64,000 nucleotides of DNA from Distichodus sexfasciatus (lineage: Eukaryota; Chordata; Actinopteri; Characiformes; Distichodontidae): assembly GCA_032718565.1 (NCBI GenBank), contig JAVGVS010000045.1, positions 2,378,168 through 2,442,167 of the forward strand, in the 5' to 3' direction. The translations under genes and the position numbers were made by a program. How positions within the stretch are numbered: position 1 is the stretch's first letter; each line of letters begins with the position of its first letter. The notes under the pieces were generated by a model. That model saw only the letters and a list, made by a program, of their open reading frames with translations, made no database searches and was not told the origin of the DNA. This document shows positions 56,225 to 64,000 of the stretch, in pieces.

Positions 56225-56440
56225 AAAGGAGTGTTGGTGGCCTAGTGGTAGACACCAAAAACACTCGCCTTTGGACCAAGGGGTTGTGGGTTCGAATCCG
56301 ACCTCTGGCATTACCAACATTGGGTCCCTGAGCAAGACCCTTAACCCTAAGTTGCTCTCAGGGGAACTGTCCCTGAAATTAGGAAATGTAAGTCGCTCTG
56401 GATAAGAGCGTCTGCTTAACGCTGTAAATGTAAAATGTGA
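56225..56440 (+). mobile_element. tRNA-derived SINE, HE1/V-SINE type
   Basis: A-box TGGCCTAGTGG (56238-56248) and perfect B-box GGTTCGAATCC (56289-56299). The tail has GTCGCTCTGGATAAGAGCGT, a conserved fish SINE segment. A related degraded copy follows at 56441-56610 and a fragment precedes at about 56060-56150. Confidence 0.9.
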
Positions 56441-57837
56441 ATGTAAACACTAAGAAGTCATAGGTTCAAATCCGGCTCCGTCCTAGTGTCAGAACTATTA
56501 CCACTGAACATGTAAGCAAGGCCCTTAAAAACAAATTGCACCAGGGAAGCCGTACCTGTAATAGGGAAATGGAGGTTGCTCTGGATAAGAGCTCGCACTA
56601 AATGTAAATGTTAGATAATTAGTTAATGCTTACATCCTACATATATAAGACATTTGACTGTCAGAGCTGCTGATATTTTACAGCTGTTCTATTGAAACAT
56701 TGTCCGATCTTCTCTTCTTTTCTGCTCACAATATCTTCTAATCACTTCTGTGTGCGTCTGTGTCCTTCATTTTGTTCTCCTTTTAATCACAGCTTCCCTG
56801 ACCCTGCAATTATCCGTGAAAGCTCCTGCCGCGCTCCGTCTGATGACGCGGGTAATTAAAAAAAAAAAAAAGGAAACGGTCCGAGGCGAATCAGTCACTT
56901 CTGAGATCTCTTCAAATGGGTCGCAATTGAATTTTTTGCGACAGCAGATTGGGACGGATGGAAGCAAACGAGGCTGACGGCGGAGGACTGGATTGGGGGT
57001 GGGGAGGGATGGATTGATGCTGTTCGCTAAGAGTTTCAAAGTGCGGTGTCTCTGACAGCCACTTCAAAGGGCCTCCATTGTGGGGGAATCCAGACAGGGA
57101 TCCTCAAAGCCGATACTTTCAAAGGCGAGTCGGACGGTTTGGTGTCTGTCTCCGTCCCTCCCCACTTTCCCTTGCTTCTCTGTCATGTAACGGGGAGTAA
57201 AAGGGAAGCAGAACTCAAATGCTGCGACATCTCGGGAAGACGAGGTGGCGGGATGCTGATTTTGGTGTCTGTTGAGGTTGTGAGTCAGCCTTTTACAGAC
57301 ACTGATTACACTATTTTAGTCTCTCTGATGACTTCTGAGTGTACCTGCACTGCTATTAAAATCACATTTTGCATTCAAAACGCCCTGCTGCTTCATAGGG
57401 GGATTTAGTCTTTTAGAAGGAACAGATAGACACAGAGAAGGAGGGTGTGCGTTGTCGCATGGTGCAATGTGTGTATGGAAACCGCTTGGCATGTAACAGC
57501 TGTGAGGAATTTCCCATGGCCATCGTAGGCAAAACGTGAGATGAGATCTCAATAAACATGCGTTGCATTTCACACTCCAGATTTAAAAGTGTAATCAGTT
57601 AGGTTATGCAGACACCCATTAATAAACACACTAGATGCATGAGACATGTTGAACATATGTACGTTTTGGGTGTGGATGGGTCAGGCTTTGGCATTTAGCA
57701 GCTGCTGCCAGCTCCAGGGCCTTCACCCATGAGCACGTCTCGTTATCCTGCATGGATGGAGCTAAACTGATGTAATCTGTCCAAAATTCGGGCTGCTCGA
57801 TACATTATTTTTGTAAAGCCACCACAAAGTGAGCATG

Positions 57838-58030
57838 TGCAATTGGTAGTGTAACGGTTAGAGCGTTCGTCCCGTGATCCGAAGGTCACCGGTTCAAATC
57901 CTGGACCGGTAAAGTACCACTGAGGTACTCATGAGCAAGGTACCACCCCCAAGAAGTGCTTCCTGGGTGCTGCCCTTGTTAGCTGCCCACTGCTCCATCA
58001 CGGGTGGGTTAGATGCAGAAGTCACATTGT
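57838..58030 (+). mobile_element. tRNA-derived SINE, family A
   Basis: B-box GGTTCAAATCC (57891-57901), then CTCATGAGCAAGGTACC and GCTGCCCACTGCTCC. The best-kept head of this family in the window. Confidence 0.9.
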
Positions 58031-58429
58031 AACTTGGAAATACTGTAAGTCACTACCACTACAAGCTGGAGACATACTTGGGAGACAAAAATGGGCTTTG
58101 AAACAGCAAAAACATGCTCTAACCTAGAGTGAAATGAACTCTGTTGATCGCTGGCGAGAGTGAGTCATCTTATAAGGAGCGAGATGTGTTCGTCCAGGCA
58201 GCATCCCAACGTTTTCTACCGCATACCCTGCTACATTTGCCTGCCACGTGAAATGTAAAATATTTTGCCATATCGCTGTTGTCATCATAAGATTGAAATC
58301 ATTAGTCGAACCATAGTAAGATCGGGGACCATCTGTATATTGCTATGTATAACAGAAAAAAAATGTATATATTGCATTGCGACTTATATTTATCAAAAAC
58401 TGAGTATGTTTATATTACAATATATACTC

Positions 58430-58565
58430 ATTCATTCAGTAACTGAACTGCTTAATCCCAACCGGGGTTGCTGTGGGGACCGGAGCCTATCCCAGGAAGT
58501 ATGGGCGCAAGGCGGGGACCAACACACCTCACAGTCCAATGCGAACACCGAGCCACCGTGCCGCT
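58430..58565 (-). mobile_element. L2-type LINE/SINE tail (reverse)
   Basis: ATTCATTCA repeat next to GGGACCGGAGCCTATCCCAG, the inverse of the segment at 61640-61760. Typical of fish L2-mobilised tails. Confidence 0.75.
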
Positions 58566-58917
58566 GCACAATATATCCTGGAAAACAAAATATTATGCAG
58601 TATAACTTTTTCAGTTTTTTGCAGCTCTGCTCTTCAATAAAACATCTGACGAGTTTTACGTCTTTAAAGTTTAGAATGAGATATTCAAATTATTTGGATA
58701 TATTTTTTGTTGACATCTCTAAAAAGGTGAATAGCAGAGAGGAGACAGTCTGGGCCCTAATGTAATACTTCCAATTTTCCAGACATAAGACTAACAGATG
58801 CCTGTCTGATTTAGTTATGTACTGGTCAGCCATAACATTGTGATCATCTGCCTAATACTGAGTAGGTCTGCAGCTACGCAAAATAACAGTGATGTATTCC
58901 GAGACCTTTAAGTGGAT

Positions 58918-59165
58918 TTAAGTGAGCGATTGTCACACACACACACCACAGTACACAGCACACTGTGCACCACAACAAAATGTGACCTCTGCATTTGACC
59001 CTTTCGTGAAGGAGTAATGGGCAGCTTTTTGGCAGCACCTGGGTAATAATGCTTGGGGACGATGCCTATATCGGTCCCCGGTACCTATATTGGTCCAGGA
59101 TTCGAACCTGTGACCTTCCAATCACGGGGTGAACGCCCTAACCGCTATTCTACCCCAACTGCCCC
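58918..59165 (-). mobile_element. tRNA-derived SINE, family A (reverse)
   Basis: GTGAAGGAGTAATGGGCAGC, then GGATTCGAACCTGTGACCTT (inverse B-box) and ATCACGGGGTGAACGC. Confidence 0.85.
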
Positions 59166-59770
59166 ATTCTGTGAACTCTTGTTGTTACATGGAATCTTTG
59201 AGTTATATTGATGTACAAATAGCTTCCTAATTAGGAGTGTTAAAATCTTTGGTGAGTCATTATGCAGTCTGTCTGCAGTCTTAGATGACTAACAAAGCAC
59301 GTTTTTAGTCATTTTGCTGGCTCATCTATGGCAATATTAGATTCTCGGCCACTCTAAACCTCCCAAACATTTTCATTCCCTCAGTGCAGGAACAGAGCAG
59401 GTTGCGTTGCTGACATCCCTCCCTGTTTTAGCGCATGGCACATTCATTATACCCCCGAATTACCCCTACGCTGTTGCCATAGGGAGGGAGATGTCTGCAA
59501 ATGAAGAAAAATGAGGCAATTACTCCGATAATTGCGGGTACTCCTCTGCTTCCAGGGCCTGTTTGCCATAGTTTTATTATTATGCTACCTCATATCATCA
59601 TTTGTGTCTTACGTACGTTATGAGATGGGCCCGGCTGGACCATCAGCCCCCATTTGCCCATTCTGACTTAATGACTGTGTCATTTTTCTTGGCCATGGTG
59701 CGCGTTGCCATGGGATTATGACACTGGAATTGTATTGCTGCTGAGATATTATTGTAGTGTCCTCAATGAA

Positions 59771-59784
59771 CCACCAGGGGGCGT
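59771..59784 (+). promoter_or_regulatory. CTCF-like motif
   Basis: CCACCAGGGGGCGT closely matches the CTCF core consensus. It closes a 370-bp unique, complex stretch. Occupancy is unknown. Confidence 0.4.
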
Positions 59785-59944
59785 CTGATGATTTATGTCA
59801 GGCTTCACTGGAAAAATGGGTATGTGTATGCAAGTGTGTGTAGTAAGGTTAGAACATTGTAGTCTTTGGATGGTCAATAAAGGTTAGAGGTCAAGTTTCA
59901 CATGACAAGGCCCCTGTAGAACCCAGGTGTTTATATATATAATC

Positions 59945-60075
59945 ACTTAAGTACACAGAGTGCACCACAACAAAATGTAATCCCTGCATTTGACGCTTCT
60001 GCGTAGGAGCAGTGGGCAGCTGACATGATTATTTGTCATCGTGAACTCAATGAAACAATGAAATGTGACCTGCAT
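59945..60075 (-). mobile_element. Family A SINE tail fragment (reverse)
   Basis: ACCACAACAAAATGTAATCC and GGAGCAGTGGGCAGCTGACA match the tail half of the reverse SINE copies. Confidence 0.65.
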
Positions 60076-61635
60076 TACATGTAGTAAAATTCATTCCCAG
60101 ATCATTCCTAAGACTCAGATCAAGTTACAAGAAACTAAATCTTAAGTTTAAAAATATAGAGAAAAATGTTTCCTAAATAGAGATTTATACTATAAACAAT
60201 AACTGTACATATGCATATTATTGTAATTGCACGTGTAAAGTCGCTGAAGAACTGCATCCTTCACTGGCTCTCGGAGAAGTCTATGATAATTAGTGATAAT
60301 GTTTGTCATCACAGCCATAGCTCTGTCCCTGTTTGGATGGTCAGTGAAGGAAAACCAGTAAGTCTTGCCGCCCGTCTTCTTTTCTGTGCCAGTTATATGC
60401 CCACAGGGATTCAAGATTTGTTTATTTTCACATAAATGTTTACCTGTAACACATAAGTCTATGCCACGCGAAAACAGCTGAAAGATTAAGCAATAAGCAA
60501 TTAATCTATAGTGTAAATAGGCACCAGAACATAGATATTAACAGTAGGAATACGAAACATAAAGACATAAATGACCATGATATAAATATATGTATAAATA
60601 TATAAAGCTATGTAAGCTATGTATCGCATACAGAAAGTGCAAATGTCTAACGTGTAAAAGATAATATTAAATGTTGACTACTCACAATATGGAAAAAATC
60701 TAGTCAGAGATATGAAAGGTTAGGCTTGTTAACACTGAGGATCCTGACGATTTGAGAATAGTGATTTTATATTACTTTCTTAAAATCTGTCACAAGACAC
60801 ATTTAAATAGTGAAAGTCATGTCAACAGGGCCTCATTGTTAGTGAGCAGAATGTTATTGAAGTGCTCAAGTCACAGGTTTGAGTAGCGATTCTCCCACAC
60901 TCTCACGGCCACATTCCTCAGTACAATACAAACTGACATGACCCTGAGGAACAATAACGGGGGGAAAGAAAACATCCCACAAATAGCTGCGAGTGCTTCT
61001 GGGGCGTTGCAATGCCGAGACACAACATCCAACAATGAGGTAGGTTTTCAGAGACCAAGATTGGGCCTATAATAAAAGAATACATTTTAATAAACTGTAA
61101 TAAACATATTTCACTCAGAAGTCTGTGAATGCAAGGATCCCAGTTTTATCATGCCAAATGACTTCACTTATTCATTACTAGAAGTAACATTAGTATTTCC
61201 TGGTGACGAGTTGGAATTTAGTCTATTTCCTTAGTGACATGGATTAGATGATGTACGATGGTGTGGAATTTGGGCAGCATTCCATGTTCCTGCAAGTGGA
61301 GGCATTTAACAGAGAAACAAAGGCCATTTAAAATGCATCATATATCACCATCACATTTCCATGACATTTACATAAACAGATTTATACCCCATTGAGCCTG
61401 AGCATCAAATTTACATATGCCACAAGAATGGGGACAACAGCAGAAAGCATGAGCTCAGAAACATTTCATCATTATTATTACAGCAGTAATATTATTACCA
61501 ATTTAAAGGCTCATAGCAGACAGTTTGTCTTTGTGTTTAATACACATTGGCCAACTTTTTCTCTTCCTCGACTACACTTGGTTTTCTTACAGCTTAGTTT
61601 TGATTTCATTTTTTTTTTTACATACTTAGTGTTTT

Positions 61636-61760
61636 GCCCTGCGGTGTGTTGGTGCCTGCCCAGGGTTGGTCCTCGCCTTGTGCCCGTGGTTCCTGGGATA
61701 GGCTCCAGTCCCCCAACAAGCCCAGTTGGCATTAAGTGATTCGGATAATGAATGAATGAC
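61636..61760 (+). mobile_element. L2-type LINE/SINE tail
   Basis: GGGATAGGCTCCAGTCCCCC followed by a terminal GAATGAATGA run, the 3' end shared by fish L2 LINEs and their SINEs. Confidence 0.8.
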
Positions 61761-64000
61761 ATACTTAGTATCCAAAATGTAGCTGTTTACCTGGTGTCGG
61801 GATATTTTTATTTATGTTTTTATTTACAGTTTTAGGGGCACGTTACTTCCAAAATGTAATACATTACAGATTACATTATATACATTATAGTGACTGTTAT
61901 TTCAAAGTAATTCATTAAATTACAATATGGCTGTCTCTGTCTCTGTTCCACAATTCCTGCATTACATTTGAGTTACTTTCACCAAAATAACTGCAGAAGT
62001 AGGACTTTGGCATTCTGAAAAGCTATAAAGTAGTTTACTGCAGCTCAATATACATTCAGTGGAGGGCGATGTAGTGTAGGATACAGTCAAACAAAAACAG
62101 TACTAAATTTCAGTTAAAGTAATGCTTTACTTTATCGCATTACAGCAAGAATTTATACATTGTGTTACGCATTAAACTTGCATTACTCGCCAACACAGTT
62201 TATTTGTTGAGGTGGATACAATAAACCTATGTTTTGTTTAGAAAATTAATAAGCATACTTTACCTTTTTAGTCACCAGATGTAACGCACATATGTCGAAT
62301 GAATGGACAACAGCAAAAAGTTCATTAAGACATCTTGTGCTAAGTTAAGACTCTAAAAAATTTCTACTAAATGTTTTTACTTTTTCTATTATACTCCATT
62401 TTCTTCTAGGCAGTACAGTACCGTACAGTACAGTAACCAAAATAGTGTTGATAATATTTTTACATACCTAGTGTCTATGTATTTATGTATTTATTTATGT
62501 AAAGTGGCTATTTTAAGCCTATATGTTGTTTGGAAAACCCTACTTTGCATCTTTAGTACCCCTGTTGTTACACATACTTTACACACAAATGTACACGAAG
62601 AGCAGAAAAAGGCATAGGTTCAGAAATAAAAATATGGCTAATAACTGTAATAGTGCCATTATTAAGGCTGACACTTGGGTTTGATACATATTCTAATATA
62701 GTCTACGTTCTTAAAGCTAGTACTCTAAAGGAGAAACATCATATCACTTCTTATTTATTTATGTTAAGTAGATACCGTAAAACGATGTGATGTTTGGCAA
62801 ATTAATAATCCTGCTTTGCATTATTACTGTGTCAGTAGTGACCTTATTTACATATGTCACATGAATAGGGGACAGAAGCAAAAGGCAAGACCTCAGAAAT
62901 CTAAGGACATCTTGTCCCAACATTTCGTAGCGTATATTTACTATGTGGGTCAGTGGGTGTATTGCAGTAAAAATAAAGAAGGCAAGTCTTTGTGCAGGAA
63001 CTGTCTCGCTGTCCATTGGCAAAGGCCTTCATTGGGGAAGCACAACAGCGACTATTGTGAAGCAGACAAGCATGTCCGCTATGCTCATCAAAGTGATACT
63101 TATCTCCTTCCTGAGTGGCTCTCTGGGGATGCCGTGCTCTAAAGGACTTAAAGGCGCAGTCAGTTAGGTTTAGAAATATCTTCTGCTGCACTGCGACACA
63201 CGGGCTTTGATCGGGTATGAGCTTTGGCCAACTTTATTAAATGACATTTTTGATGTCACTTATAGATTTTTTGTGCTTTATGCATAGACAATATGTGGGG
63301 AAACAGAGAGAGAAAAGACTTGAATGTAGATTTTAGTGTAGATTTGCGAGGACTGTCCTTCATAAAGAAAAATGCTTTGTACAGATTCCCTTTAGACATA
63401 AGTAAATCCTTTAAGTGTCTGATTTGTCTTCATATTTCTTTTTGCACCATACTTTATTAACCATTTTGCCACCTGTGCTAGTCATTGTAAAGGCTAAACA
63501 ATACTGCCTTTTCCACCCCAGTGCCATTAACACTCCCCAAAGGAATGTCTCACCAGCCTTCTTGAGTCAGCAGGCTTAATGCCATGTTTTTGGCCTTACT
63601 CTTCCACAAGCAGGGACACGCTCCATTATGTCTTACTTATGGACAGTGAAGCTTTATATTGACAATCATAAGAAGAATTTGAGAAGTCTCTATTCATTTT
63701 CAAAGAATCTGCCTGAGTTTGTCTAGTTACGCCATCACAGCTGATAATGATGTGATCCTACAGTATAAGACAAAGTATAACTTTAAGCAAACCATGTGGA
63801 ACTTTGGTATCATTTTTGAAAAACCACTCTGTTTAGTTTGACATGTAAACACCTTGGTAACATCTTTCACCGTAGAAATATAACACACCTTCTTTGTTCT
63901 GTTTCACCAAGCTGGAATACTTATACAGGCCTTCATTATGTCACACATGCATTATCATAATGCTCGTCTGTTTGGCTTCCCAGTCAGAACACTCAAAACT

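Larger units (their letters stand above)
50006..64000 (+). other. cyth1: cyth1 intron 1, second part
   Basis: No exon with cytohesin coiled-coil, Sec7 or PH similarity was found. Contains SINEs, LINE tails, one clear hAT element and several unique complex stretches (about 56.8-57.3, 59.4-59.8 and 62.9-63.6 kb) that might be regulatory. 55.4-56.0 kb looks like an old repeat but has no readable ends. Confidence 0.6.

Noticed and set aside
56238..56310. Possible functional tRNA gene
   Set aside because: A- and B-boxes are good, but the tail is the conserved fish SINE sequence, so it is a SINE head.
57841..57912. Possible functional tRNA gene
   Set aside because: B-box and tRNA-like head are present, but it continues into a SINE body repeated many times in the window, and cloverleaf pairing is poor.
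62759..63191. Overlapping 90-110-residue frames on both strands
   Set aside because: No start context, splice signals or recognisable similarity; judged chance frames in intron sequence, though the DNA may be a conserved non-coding stretch.

Overview
This is eukaryotic DNA, almost certainly from a ray-finned (teleost) fish. It has vertebrate genes split by introns with GT-AG junctions, AATAAA poly(A) signals, fish-type tRNA-derived SINEs, and a dense load of short non-autonomous DNA transposons. I could not name the species. I found no bacterial operon, CRISPR array, phage or virus.

Three genes lie in tandem on the + strand in the order timp2 - usp36 - cyth1. These three are also neighbours on human 17q25.3. 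(1) 854-4.1 kb: exons 2-5 of TIMP2, a secreted metalloproteinase inhibitor; exon 1 lies upstream of the window. (2) About 4.9-38.1 kb: complete coding region of USP36, a nucleolar deubiquitinase, in 19 coding exons that sum to 1122 codons plus stop. The catalytic residues can be placed at Cys131 and His382, with Asp399/Asn398. (3) From about 41.3 kb: the 5' end of cyth1 (cytohesin-1, an Arf GEF). Only the 19-nt coding part of exon 1 is seen, plus a probable alternative first exon at 49930-50005 with the same splice phase. The rest of cyth1 lies beyond 64 kb, so about 22 kb here is cyth1 intron 1.

The usp36 introns are a transposon graveyard. Several hAT-like MITEs keep exact or near-exact 8-bp target duplications. 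Four copies of a 0.6-kb element inserted at TA. One element is flanked by TAA (Harbinger-like), and there is a mariner-like element. Three cases show one element inserted inside another. The cyth1 intron holds SINEs, L2-type LINE tails, microsatellites, one hAT element, a near-perfect 29-bp hairpin, and unique stretches that could be regulatory.

No wholly new biological system is visible. The observations most worth checking are the candidate alternative first exon of cyth1, a 32-nt usp36 exon that needs a GC-AG intron (or otherwise acts as a premature terminal exon), the nested insertions with readable target sites, an 80-bp minisatellite carrying an HSF-like dyad, and the 46.6-kb hairpin.
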